A DNA stretch of 64,000 nucleotides from Cercis canadensis (lineage: Eukaryota > Streptophyta > Magnoliopsida > Fabales > Fabaceae): the NCBI GenBank assembly GCA_003255065.1, contig QAOA01008029.1, positions 494,851-558,850 of the forward strand, written 5' to 3'. This document shows positions 45,777-57,019 of the stretch, piece by piece (the stretch's first letter is position 1; each line of letters opens with the position of its first letter). A program made the translations under genes and the position numbers. A model generated the notes under the pieces. That model was not told where the DNA came from, made no database searches, and saw only the letters and a list, made by a program, of their open reading frames with translations.

Positions 45777-47890
45777 TAGGGATGTCAAAATGGGTTGGGT
45801 CCGTCGGGTTGGCCTGAACTGTCATGTAAATGGGTTGGGTTGGGTTAAGATTTTACTGGCTCATTTAAAAGTGGATTTCTCAGCCCGCCCTGTTTAGGTT
45901 GCAGGTTGGGTCGGGGCGGGTTAACCAACCAACTAATTCTTTTTTTTAAAAAAAATAATTTTAAATCAAAAATCAATTCAAAATCCCTAACCCCCAAATT
46001 CTCATTCTCAGTTTCTCACTTTCTCGACTATCTCCCCTTCCTCTCTACTCTCTTGCACGCATCACACCTCACCGCCAACCATCACCTCCTTCGCATGCCA
46101 TCACCGCTGACACCGACCATCTTCATTGTTGCTCCATCGCATTCGCACACATCAAGCTAAGTTGTTGTCGTCGCTGGTGAATTTTTCTGGGTATGTTGTG
46201 CTTAAATCCCATTGCTGTCCAAATTTGTTATTTGCTTGATCTAGCAGATTTAGGTTGTTTGTTTATGAATTAATGCACATTTGGGATAGTCTGGATGAAT
46301 TGCACATATAATGTTAGGTGTTATGTTTTTGGGTGATGTTTTTGTTTGAATAAAAAAAAAAATTGGCCCTATGTTCGTCTACAAAAATAGGCAAATTGTG
46401 ACCAATATATATTGTGTGTGCTGCGTGTTGTGCAACAAAATTGGAAATTTAACAGACAAAAGGAAAAAAAAAAAAACATGGGATAGAATTGGTATATGAA
46501 TTGGATGTTTATGTGTGTTGTTGAGTTGATGAACTATTTTATCTTATTTGCTTTCCAATTCTCAGAGTTTTTCCTCATATTTTTGGAATTTTTCCTCTGT
46601 GTGTGCTACTGGGGATTCTCTCTATTTGTTTTAGAGTTTCCGGATTCTCTCTTCGTATCCCTCTATTTTGGTTCCCTATATATTTGGCTCACTGTGTCCT
46701 TTTTCTATCACCGTGTGTCATCCTTTTAAGAATTCTTATAACACATGCATGATAAGAACAATATGAATATTTTGATACACTTTATTTTCAATTAAAATAA
46801 ATCATAAATGAACTTTATACTTCAACTAACCTAAATCATCATGTGGGTAAGATAAGCCTATTTTCTAGTACCATTTAGTTCATAATTTTAGGTGGATTCA
46901 GACTTGAAACCTTGTATTCATTAAGAGTAAAATTTAATAACAATGGATAACCGGATATATAAAAAATTGGTGGTTATTCATAGCTTGAATTCCACAACCA
47001 ACTCTTGTCACTTCTCAGTAAATAAAAACAAAGTTAAAATTGTTTAGAACATTATTTGTTTACATATATATCATAACACAGTCAATGAATTTCCACGCAT
47101 ATGCTTCCTTTCATTGACCTTAAATATGCTGCTTCTATTGGTTTCGTCCTTTTCTTGTTGATGCAAAATATAGTGCATAGGTAGAAAATAAAGAGAGTTC
47201 AGTGTGCATGCACTAGGCACTAGGGGTTGAGTCCTTGATGGTGATCACTTGGAGTTTCCTCCTTTTCATCATTTGCTTCTGTTACTTTTCTTGAGACATC
47301 TTTTACTCCATTTTCTTCTTTTCCATCTTTTGGTAAACCATTTGTTGTGAAGTAGCTAAACAGAGTAGTAATACCTTTACTAAAGGCATACATCATTTTC
47401 CAAGAAAATGTTTCTAATTGAGAATACTTTACAAAAGAATATTTTCAAATGAAAATGATTTCTAGAAAACTTCTATTTACTGATTTTTTTTTTAATTTAT
47501 CCTGCAAAGAATCCTCATTTTGTAGATGCCATTAAAATAAGGTAATGCTCTTGAAGGGAAACAACATGTAATGCCATAATTCTTGAAGTGTTTGATGAAT
47601 TGTAATTCCATTTGATTCATGTTAAAAAAAAATTAGGCATTTCCTTTGCTGTGCCGAGCCTAATATACCTAAGATTTGCTCAAATGCTTCAATTAATGTG
47701 GTTGTGGTTGTTGTCTTGTTGTTATTGTCACTGATTTGCTTTTTTTTTTTTTCTATTTTTGGCAGGCTGGCCCGCCTAACCCACAACCCAGAGTAGGTTG
47801 GGTTGGGTTGAGATTTTCTCAGCCCGCCCCGCCCTGTTTAGTGGCAGGGAGGGGCAGGTTGGGGCGGGTCAGCTCGTCTTGATAGCACTA
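45777..47890. mobile_element. Non-autonomous hAT element with perfect 8-bp target duplication
   Basis: The left end TAGGGATGTCAAAATGGGTTGG and the right end, reverse-complemented TAGTGCTATCAAGACGAGCTG, are hAT-type. CGTGTAAG flanks both sides perfectly (45769-45776 and 47891-47898). Subterminal GGGTTGGGTTGGG and GGGGCGGG words occur near both ends, typical of transposase-binding repeats. The 2.1-kb interior has only short ORFs with no transposase domain. Confidence 0.85.
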
Positions 47891-47921
47891 CGTGTAAGTG
47901 ATCCAAAAGGTTAAGAAAGAA

Positions 47922-49264
47922 GGGGAAAATTCAAAAAACCTCCTTAAACTATGTTCTATGTGCAGTTAACTCCCAAAATTTTAAAAACATAGGGAAGAGC
48001 TCATTAAATTATTAAAATATGCGCTTTACCCTAAGACCCAAATGGACGTCCAATAATGGATGGAAAGAAGCATGTGCCACCCACGTGTACTGTTTAAAAG
48101 CCTAATTTTCCAAAAAAAATCATATTAATCATGGTTTAACTGCTTTCTTGCTTTATCCATCTAACTGCTTTCTCTCCCTACTCCTCACTTGCATGAAGCT
48201 GGCCATGAAACTAATACCCTCTTAGCTAGGATCTCTCTTAGCCATACTATTCTTTATCTCTCTCTCCCTCCTTTGCTTCAAATCCCGCACCTGCACTAAC
48301 TCTACATCTCTCTCTCTCTAGCTCAGTTCAGCATTGATGACCTTGAAGAATCCCTCAAATTCTAGCTAGATTTCACTTCCATGTTGATACCACTTTTCCT
48401 CAATTAGTTGCTGCCATTCAACGACCATTTGCATCCTAAATCCGCACAAGGCCAGCAGTTACGCTTTGCTCACAATGTTTGATCATAATCTTAACGTGGG
48501 TTCCTTTAATTCTACATTGGATTCCGTCAACATGGTTTATGCGAAGATTCTACTACTTTCTGGTAGCTAAATGGATAGCTCTAGAAGCTTCAATTCCTCC
48601 ATTGTCAATGCCAATACCTCCACCAACACTTGTGAGAAAGATTCTTGCTCCTATGGCGATGCCTTTGCTTATAGCTTTGGCATACTGAAGAAGAAAGCTG
48701 CAGATGACGGCACAAGCTCCGAACTAGTTGAACTTCCGCAAGACAAAGGTGAAGATGGCTATAATCAGACCATCCAACTTTTTCCAATGGCCAGCACTAA
48801 AGAAGCAGGTGTCACTGAGTTCAGCCTGGCTCATCAGTTTCCCGGTTCGTCCTTAGGTAAGGGGTGGTTCGATTTCTCGTCTAAGGAGGTCGGTAACAGT
48901 TTGGAACCATAGTAGGGGATGTTACCCCATCAGCAGAGACAACAGGTGAAGAAGAGCCGTTGGGGACCGAGGTCTCGAAGCTCGCAGTATTGTGGAGGGA
49001 TAATGAAGAAAGTGATCATGTGCCACTCACATGTTCACTTAACAAAATAAACCCTAATTAATATGAATTTTTTTAGGAAATTAGGTTTTTAAAGAGTATA
49101 GGTCCATGGCACGTGCTTCTTTTTGTCCATTATTGGGTGTCTATTTGGGTCTTGGGGGTAAAGCGCACATTTTAATAGTTCAATGAGATATTCCCTATGT
49201 TTTTTAAGTTTTTGGGGTAAACCGCACATAGAGCATAGTTTAAGAGTTTTTTTAGACTTTTCCC
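47922..49264. mobile_element. Long-TIR Mutator-like element, possible gene capture
   Basis: Inverted repeats of about 220 bp: left GGGGAAAATTCAAAAAACCTCC, right (reverse complement) GGGAAAAGTCTAAAAAAACTC, both followed by TTAAACTATG(T/C)TCTATGTGC and TGCGCTTTACCC. Flanks AAGAAAGAA (47913-47921) and AAGAAATAA (49265-49273) give a 9-bp target duplication with one mismatch. It starts 24 bp after the hAT target duplication. The loop holds non-repetitive, coding-like sequence (48571-48912). Confidence 0.75.
48571..48912 (+). other. Open frame inside the long-TIR element, unrecognised
   Basis: 113 codons from MDSSRSFNSSIVNANTSTNT through CEKDSCSYGDAFAYSFGILK to GKGWFDFSSKEVGNSLEP, with balanced composition, higher GC than the surroundings and no low-complexity stretch. 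Upstream in the loop, 48478-48565 also reads sense-like (SFNSTLDSVNMVYAKILLLS). This may be a captured host gene fragment (Pack-MULE style). No family recognised; it could be chance. Confidence 0.35.
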
Positions 49265-49521
49265 AAGAAATAATGAAAATTACTTTCGAGTTTGAAATGG
49301 GATTATTTGACCCATTTCTTATGTTAGAAAAATAGGATTTAAGGAGACAACAATGGTGGTTTTGACACATGCAGAAGCCTTTAAAAACTCTTTTGAGAAA
49401 ACGTGAATCTTAATTTTCCTAAAGCAATTTCTAAGTGCCTAAGTACCCATCAAAGACATTTAAATATGTTTGACTTATTAGTTTATTGGACTAGCAACAT
49501 GAGCTTGTGCAGCATGACGGA
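49265..49521. other. Short intergenic stretch
   Basis: No feature recognised between the MULE and the Athila element. Confidence 0.4.
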
Positions 49522-50808
49522 TGTTGAACAATACAAAATTACAATACTAATTGCAACTAATTTGTAGTATAGGATGCAACCAGTGTCGTCTCCCAAGAAT
49601 TCACCAGAACAGTTAATCTATTAAGACTCACACAAGAACAGAACTAGAGGGTTTTGTGTTGAATGCAGTATACTAAGAATTCAAAAAGTAGTAAACAGGA
49701 TTCAATTAAATAAGAGAAAACACAATCAACTCAAGCAGGCAACCAAACCCTAATCCATCCTTGTTCACTAAAGATAATCCTAAATCCGATTTAATTCTTG
49801 GTTAAATGTTATCTGGAACCCCAAACAATATCACTTAGAATTCCTACTGATTACCAATCAGGATTTAATTAATCTTGGAATTAAGAATCTAAGCAACTGC
49901 TCTATATCACTAAGTCCAAATTAATTTAAGAACCAAATTGTCCAAGTTAACCATATATAAAAGACCTTAAAACATGATTATCAATTTGATTAATGTGATG
50001 AATCTAATCAACCGATTTAAATTCATATAAAGCATACATTCAAATTACCATTCAATCACATGAAGATGGGAAGAATTTGTAATTCAAATTATATTAAATC
50101 AAATCCGGATTGAAGCACAGGAACTCTGGATTATTAAGTTTGGCTCCTCTTGAATTGATTACAGAAGTACTTAGCCCTCCATGCAAGGCTTAAAGCAAAG
50201 TAAAAGTCTTGAAAATGAATTCAACAACAAGAGGCAGCAGCTTCTGATGGTAAATTCGTGATGATATTATTCTCAACAACTTAAGAATAAATACTAGCTG
50301 GCTACCTCCTCTAGGTTTACTAATGGTTTCCTAATTACAAAATAAACCTAGTTTCCTAAATCTTTAATGGGGAAAACGTGATTAAACCCTAGTGACATGT
50401 GTGTTGGCCCAAATAGCAAATGTTGGGCCAATAAACAGGTATCGGTCCAATAGGCAGGCCCAAGGAATGGAATAAGTTGATGCTGGGCGGATGCAGAAAA
50501 TCTGAACTGCTTGCATGCTAATTTCAGTTGTCCAGATGCCAGAATTAGCTTATGAGCTCTGCATATTAAATGTAGAATTTTCTTTCAGCTTTCTTACGAA
50601 ACTAGAATTGCATAAATCGGACATCTGCAACTCAAGATATAGTGAAAAAAATAAGAAGTGCTAGAAATAAATAATTATGCAATTAAAGTCTATAAGCACC
50701 AACAAGTCCAAATCTAAAATATGTCTATAGGTCATAAATATCAGTAGAAACACACACTAAAAGACTAAGTATAAGGGAAACAAATAGTGTAAAATAATGT
50801 CTTATCAA
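49522..50808 (-). repeat. 3' LTR of the Athila element
   Basis: Aligned by eye with 57020-58289 over its whole length, with scattered substitutions and a few short indels (for example a missing AAATAAACCTAGTTTCCT-like stretch in the other copy near 57838). Confidence 0.85.
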
Positions 50809-50825
50809 ATTTCCCTACACTTAAC
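50809..50825 (-). promoter_or_regulatory. Polypurine tract next to the 3' LTR
   Basis: The minus strand reads TAAGTGTAGGGAAATT directly before the LTR start TGATAAG. A second, purer tract (AAGTGTGGGGGAGGGAT) lies at about 52211-52227, upstream; duplicated tracts of this kind occur in Athila elements. Confidence 0.6.
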
Positions 50826-52334
50826 TTTTTACACTCTTGGGCAAAATCACAAGAATCAAACTAACCAGAAGAAGAAAACAACTCTCCAATCAAATCAAAA
50901 ATGCAAAGATTAAGGTAAGAAAACAATGCAAACTCAAAGAAATAGCAACACTCATGGAACAACATCTCTTGACAACTAGAGAACACACAACATGACAATT
51001 TCATTTAATAGGAATGAGTCAAAGTAGATAGTCTCTCATAAGATAAATAAATGCTCTCAATTCCCTCAAGTGTTTCAGGTAAGTATTTTTCTCCAATCAT
51101 CTTATCAAAATCACACTACCATAATCTTGTTCACTTTTTCAGTCTCCACTACCTATGTAACATGCATAACACAAATCAAAAGGACTTTTAAAGGGTTGTA
51201 ATGGGGAAAAGTAAACGAATGACAAAAATATAGAAACATGGCTAAAGCACCCAAGGAATCACCAAGAGCATCTGACTATAGAGAAATTCAAGAAATTTGT
51301 GCATCTTGACTTTGGGCTTCAACTCATTTTTACTTTTCTCAAAACAACTTTATTTTCTTGCTGCTGTTATAATTATTTTGTTTTTGAAGCATAACACTTA
51401 ACAGTTCCAGCCACAACCAACCAGCCACAACTTGATGCTTTATTTTTGTAAGAATTCACTCCCTTTTTAATTCAATGCAATGCTCTTCAATTCCTAAGGG
51501 TTGGGTAGGACATGGTTTTACATTTAGGCTTGCAATGAGCTACACATGAAAGAAATGATCATTAGGCTTAAAAATGGGTAATCAAATGATAACATCAAGG
51601 TTAGCTATTTGGTCAAATAGCTTCTCAAAAAGGAATGTCTTAATCACTTTTATGCATGTATGTGCAAATGTAACCTCAACTAAGAAACAGAACAAGTTCT
51701 AGAATGTCAAATTGATAGATGAAAACACACAAGAAATAATCATGACATATAGATCAAATCCTCACAGCTTATAAGACTACCAAGAATCAACTCATCCAAA
51801 TTAAAATTTGTTGTCATAATACTTAAATTCAAGAAGCAAGATAATTGTCCACTCATGTTGTAGCACTTTAGAATCAAAATTGCTTCAAACTATTCTCTTC
51901 ACAACTCTTAACTTAATTAGAAAGAACCAGAAAAATCTAAAAACAAAACAGAAAAACAGCAAACCTAAAGGAGAACAGAAAACAGAATTTTAAATGACAG
52001 AAAATAGTAAACAGAAAATTAAAGACAGCGAATAGAAAACCTAAAAACAGTAAAACAGCAACTCTAATAACAGAAAACAACATATAGAAAGTTTTAAAAA
52101 ACACAAAAAATAGAAAAGTAAACAGAAAACAGCGAACAAAACAGAAAATAAAACAAAAATAGAAACTTAAAAACAGTAAACAGAAAGCATAAAAATAGCA
52201 CAACAGGCTAATCCCTCCCCCACACTTAAATTTTTGCAGTGTTCTCAATACAAAGCACAAGGAAAACAGTAAAAGCAAGACACTAAAAATAAAAGAGAAA
52301 GGGAAAGAAAATAGTCTGTGAGTTTAAGTCTCAT
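50826..52334 (-). other. Non-coding 3' region of the Athila element
   Basis: Between integrase and 3' LTR. It contains an A-rich stretch of repeated AACAGAAAA words (51925-52200), whose long minus-strand ORF is compositional (Phe-rich). No env-like protein recognised. Confidence 0.6.
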
Positions 52335-53500
52335 AGAGGGCAGCAGCCAAGTTCACCTTCTCCACCACTTGCTTTTGAAAACCCTCATAAAAAGGTTTTA
52401 GTTGATGTCCGTTCACTAGGAAAATCTTGTTGGTTGCCTCATTCTTGATCTCAATTGCACCATAGGAGAAGACATGAGTCATCACAAAAGGACTCATCTA
52501 TCAAGAACAAAGCTTGGCAGGCATTAGCGTGAGACGGGAGTTATAGAGTAGTACTTTCTGACCAATGTGAAACTCTTTTCTCACTAACATCTTGTCATGG
52601 ACAGCCTTGATCTTTTCTTTGTAGATTCTAGAATTCTCATAAGCCTCCAACTGAATTTATTCAAGTTCTTGTAGGTGGAGCTTCTTGTTTGATCCAGCTT
52701 GGGCTAAATCAAAATTACACTGTTTCACATCCTAATACGCCTTATGCTCTATCTCCACTGGAAGGTGACATGCATTGCAAAAGACTAGCATGTAAGGCGA
52801 CATGCCTATAGGGGTCTTGTAGGCAGTCCGATAGGCCCACAATGCATCATCCAAACGCAGATTCCAGTCTTTTCTGTTGGGTTGGACAGTCTTCTCTAAA
52901 ATCTGTTTGATCTCCCCGTTTGACACCTCTGTTTGCCCATTGGTCTGTGGATGGTAAGGGGTTGACACCTTGTGCACCACACCATACTTTCTCAACAAAG
53001 CAGCCATGTGTTTATTGCAAAAGTGAGAACCTTGGTTACTGATGATGGCTCTTGTAATGCCGAACCTACAGAAAATGTAAGTCTTGACAAAATCTAAGAC
53101 AACACGAGAATCGTCAGTCTGGGTGGCCTTGGCCTCTACCCATTTAGAAACATAGTCCACAGTTAAAAGAATATACCCAAAACCAAAAGAAGTAAGGAAA
53201 TGACCCATGAAATCGATACCCCAAACATCAAATATCTCACAAAATAGCAAAGGCTGTTGAGGCATCTCATTCCTACAGGAAATATTACATGTCCGTTAGC
53301 ATTGGACACAATTCTTACAAAAGTTGTATGCATCATGAAATAAGGAAGGCCAATAGAGTCCATAATCTAAAATTTTACGAGCAGTGCGTTGAGGTCCAAA
53401 ATGACCACCACAAGTAGAAGTATGACAAAACTGTAACACAGACTCAAACTCATGTCCAGGCACACTCCTCCTAATTACTTGGTCACTACACAGTCTCTAT
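52335..53500 (-). pseudogene. Athila integrase, catalytic Asp changed
   Basis: The N-terminal HHCC finger lies at about 53430-53290 (CHTSTCGGHFGPQRTARKIL, then CKNCVQC). The catalytic core opens at 53265: first Asp in [10 protein letters not shown]; the second, normally Asp, is Asn ([14 protein letters not shown] on the minus strand); the Glu is in [13 protein letters not shown] stop follows AY at about 52732. The C-terminal part ([36 protein letters not shown]) continues to about 52335. Stops plus the Asn make it inactive. Confidence 0.85.
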
Positions 53501-53632
53501 AAGTAGTAGTCATCTCACACATAATGTTTGGCTTCACTTTTAAGCTTATCTACTTAATGCTTCTTAAAATAAGCAAGTAACTCAAAAGTAACTGAGTAGT
53601 TTACCAAATCAACATACCTAGGATTCTGTACC

Positions 53633-55079
53633 TTATAGCTGATAAAGCTGCTCATCCGGGAAGGTCTCTCTGATGGGAAAGTTGTCCAAAGTTAGTGGAA
53701 TCCAGCTCAAGTGATCTGCTACCAAGTTTTCAACTCCACTCTTGTCTCTGATCTCAAGGTCGAATTCTTGCAAGAGCAGCATCCATCTAATGAGCATAAG
53801 CTTTGCGTCCGGCTTCTTGAGCAAGTACTTTAGAGCTGCATGATCAGAGAAAACAATTACTTTAGAATTAAGCAAATATGAACGAAATTTATTTAAAGCA
53901 AACACAATAGCAATGAGCTCTTTTTCAGTGGTGGTGTAATTTGTTTGGGCAGCATCCAAAGTGCGAGAGGCATAATAAATCACGTGGGACAACTTGTCCA
54001 CTTGCTGTGCAAGGACAGTGCCTACTACAAAGTTAGATGCATCACACATCAGCTCGAAGGGAAACTCCCAGTTAGGTGGCTGCATGATGGGAGGCAAGGT
54101 AAGGCTCTGCTTCAGTTGATCAAAGGCTGCTCTGCACTGCCTATCAAATTCGAAATCCACTTCTTTCTGGAGAAGCTTAGACAATGGCAAGGCAATCTTA
54201 CTGAAGTCCTGGATGAATCGCCTGTAAAACCCTGCATGACCAAGAAATGAACGCATTTCTCGCACACAAGTGAGGAAGGGTAAAAAGGCAATAACATCTA
54301 TCTTAGCCTTATCTACTTCAATTCCTTTGCTAGAAATTACATGCATTAAAACTATGTCTTGTTCTACCATGAAGTGACATTTCTCAAAATTAAGAACAAG
54401 ACTAGTCTTAATGCATCTATCAAATACTCTAGCAAAGCTATCTAAACATGCATCAAAAGATGAGTCATATACAATAAAGTCATCCATGAATACTTCCATG
54501 CAGTGTTCTAAAAAGTCAGAAAATATGCTCACCATACACTGCTGGAATGTACCAGGGGCATTACACAGGCTGAAGGGCATCCTCCTATATGCAAATGTGC
54601 CGAAGGGACAGGTGAAAGTCATATTTTTCCTGATCCTCTTGGGCTATGTGAATCTGGAAGTAGCCTGAGAAGCCATTTAGGAAGCAATAATAAGACTTCT
54701 CTGCCAACCTCTCTAGCATCTGATCAATGAAAGGCAGAGGGAAGTGATCATTCCTTGTTGCCTAGTTGAGTCTTCTATAATCAATGTAGACGCGCCAACT
54801 GTTCTGTACTCTAGAAGGGATCAGCTCGTTCTTCTCATTGGTTATCACAGTTATGCCACTCTTCTTTGGAACCACTTGAACCAGACTTACCCATTTACTG
54901 TCTAAGATGGGGTAGATAATGTCGGCTGATAACAACTTGCTTATTTCTTTGTTGACAACATCCAGAATCAACCGGTTAAGTTGTTTTTGAGGCTGCCTCA
55001 CTGGTTTAACTCCTTCCTCCAATAAAATCCAATGCATGCAAGTGAAAGGACTAATGCCAGGAATGTCTGCAAGTGTCAA
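53633..55079 (-). pseudogene. Athila reverse transcriptase and RNase H, broken
   Basis: The first piece (55079-54762) carries the RT fingers: IPSRVQNSWRVYIDYRRLN, ending at a TAG. A middle piece in the same frame (about 54761-54630, NDHFPLPFIDQMLERLA) leads to a frameshift near 54625. The last piece (54622-53633) has [20 protein letters not shown], the catalytic box FMDDF, the thumb/connection ([20 protein letters not shown]) and RNase H ([18 protein letters not shown], then [15 protein letters not shown] and [11 protein letters not shown]). RNase H acidic residues look intact. Sequence style ([18 protein letters not shown]) is Athila/Tat lineage. Confidence 0.9.
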
Positions 55080-55109
55080 TCCAATGGCTGTTTTCTACTG
55101 CTTCAGAAT

Positions 55110-55874
55110 CTACAATAACTTTTCTTCCTGTTCAGGTTGTAGATTGTTGGCTATGATGACTAGCAGCTTCTCTTCTGATTCTAGGAATGCATACTTGAGA
55201 TGGTCAGGTAACGGTTTCAGCTCAAAAATGGGTGTCTGCTGCACCGAGGGAACTAGTTTGGTTGGAGAAACCAAATCTGCTGTGTGAAGCTCAGAAACAC
55301 CTGCAAGCTCAGCACTATGCTCCAAAATAGTCTCATCATATCTCATATAGTTAGAAATTTCAGAACATGCAGCACAACTCCCATCACAATCAGTACATCC
55401 AGAATAATCTAAAGTGTCAAGCAAACCTACTATATCAGGGAATTCGGCTACTAAGTCAGCATGTACATCATCAACTAGCAGGTCTATGATATCTGTTTGA
55501 AACACAAAATGTTCTTCGAGGGGATGTTTCATTGCATCAAATAGATTAAATTTAATCACAGTATCACCAAATTCCATGGAAAGGGTACTAGCATACACAT
55601 CAATTATGGCTTTAGCAGTCTTTAGGAAGGGTCTACCTATGATCAAAGGGGCATGTCCAGATGCAGACTCATCCTCTATATTCAACACATAAAAATTAGC
55701 TGAAAAAATTAAATTATTTACCCTAACCAAGACATCCTCAAGAAGTCCTGCAGGATATGTTGTGCTTCTGTTGGCAAGCTGAATAACCACTCTAGCAGGC
55801 TTTAATTCTCCAATCTGCAATGATGAATAGATGGACTTGGGCATCACATTGATTAAAACACCCAGATCTAACAC
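55110..55874 (-). pseudogene. Athila aspartic protease fragment
   Basis: Starts MLDLGVLINVMPKSIYSSLQ. The DLG active-site loop is kept although the residues after it (V-L) differ from the usual A-S. The fold continues with VIQLANRSTTYPAGLLEDVL and the second conserved block HAPLIIGRPFLKTAKAIIDV. Sequence after it is the linker to RT. The open frame starts inside the domain and a stop ends it at 55110-55112, so it is a fragment of the polyprotein. Confidence 0.8.
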
Positions 55875-56079
55875 AGCATTGGTGAACTACTTATCTCTAA
55901 TGGTGCAGGGAATGGCAAACGTTCCAGGATCAGTGCACTTGGATGGCAGGTTAAGTTGGATCATAGCTGACACGTTTCTGCCCATGCTTACTTTCTCATT
56001 GCCTTTCAGTCTTCTCTTGTGGGTACACAAATCCTTCAGAAACCTCGCATACTTGGGTCTGTTTAATTGCGTCTAGGAG

Positions 56080-56988
56080 AGGGATATTGATTTCCACCTT
56101 CTTGAAAGTGTCAATGATCTCTCTGTCCAACTCATGCTCAGCAATCTTCTTGAATTGTGTAACTCTGTTAGGAAAAGGAAGAGGAATGCTAAAGGTAGGG
56201 TTCTCTGCCTAGTTCAGAAGGGAAGAAGGTGACTGTCTTGGGATAGATTTAGGGGCTATAGTGTCTGGATCCTTTTCTTGGACAGAATTGGGGACTATGG
56301 AAGGCAGGCTAGGTTATGGAATACTCACTTCCTTGCCACTATGCAAGGTTATGACACTCACATTGTCTCTCGGATTAGTGACTGTTTGAGAAGGTAAACT
56401 TTCAAAACCTTAGGACTTAAGTTCACTAATGGTGGTTGCAAGTTGACCTATCTGAGTCTCTAGACTCTGAATATTAGTCTCAGTCCTCTGTTGGAATTGG
56501 ATGTTGTTGTTAGCCAACTGCTTCACTAAATCTTCCAGGCTCGGTTCTGACTTGTTAGCTTGCTGCATAGACTGCTTCATTGGTGCTTGAAACTGTTGGT
56601 TGCTTGAACTTGCATTGTATCTGGGTTGTTGTGGCTGGTACATTTGTTGCTGCTGGTAGGTTTAACTAGAATTGCCTTCATACCTCAAGTTCGGGTGATC
56701 TCTCCAGCCAGAGTTGTATGTAGAAGAATGGGGGTTCATATCTGGGCTGTTGGTAAGGTCTGCCAGGAAAGACACCAGTCACTACTTCAGTGTTATCCTG
56801 GAGGGTAGGGCACTGATCCGTCGGATGACTGGCTAGGGCACAAATTCTACATAGCTTGGCAGGAGCTTGAACTGGTGTGTGGCCCATTGCTAACTGTCTA
56901 ACCAAAGAGGTCAATTCCTCTAAACGGTTCTCCACCCTCTGTTGATCCACCATATGCACCTCATTCACTCCCCTAGCAGGAGTAACCA
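56080..56988 (-). pseudogene. Athila gag fragment with zinc knuckle
   Basis: Begins at the primer site: MVTPARGVNEVHMVDQQRVE, then LTSLVRQLAMG and the zinc knuckle CRICALASHPTDQC (C-X2-C-X4-H-X4-C). A Gln-rich stretch follows (MYQPQQPRYNASSSNQQFQA, from 56643) with a heptad-like segment (ETQIGQLATTISEL). A stop near 56660 and frame changes break it. The normal several-hundred-residue capsid part before the zinc knuckle is absent. Confidence 0.8.
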
Positions 56989-57006
56989 TCCCCGGCAACG
57001 GCGCCA
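56989..57006 (-). promoter_or_regulatory. Primer binding site, tRNA-Asp type
   Basis: The minus strand reads TGGCGCCGTTGCCGGGGA, 13 bases inside the 5' LTR, complementary to the 3' end of plant tRNA-Asp as known for Athila elements. Confidence 0.85.
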
Positions 57007-57019
57007 AAATTTTGATAGA

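Noticed and set aside
45441..45788. Minus-strand ORF of 115 codons
   Set aside because: It runs across the hAT insertion site and target duplication, so it cannot be an ancestral gene; no domain.
51937..52278. Minus-strand Phe/Leu-rich ORF of 113 codons resembling membrane segments
   Set aside because: It arises from AACAGAAAA-type repeats in the Athila 3' region; composition explains it.
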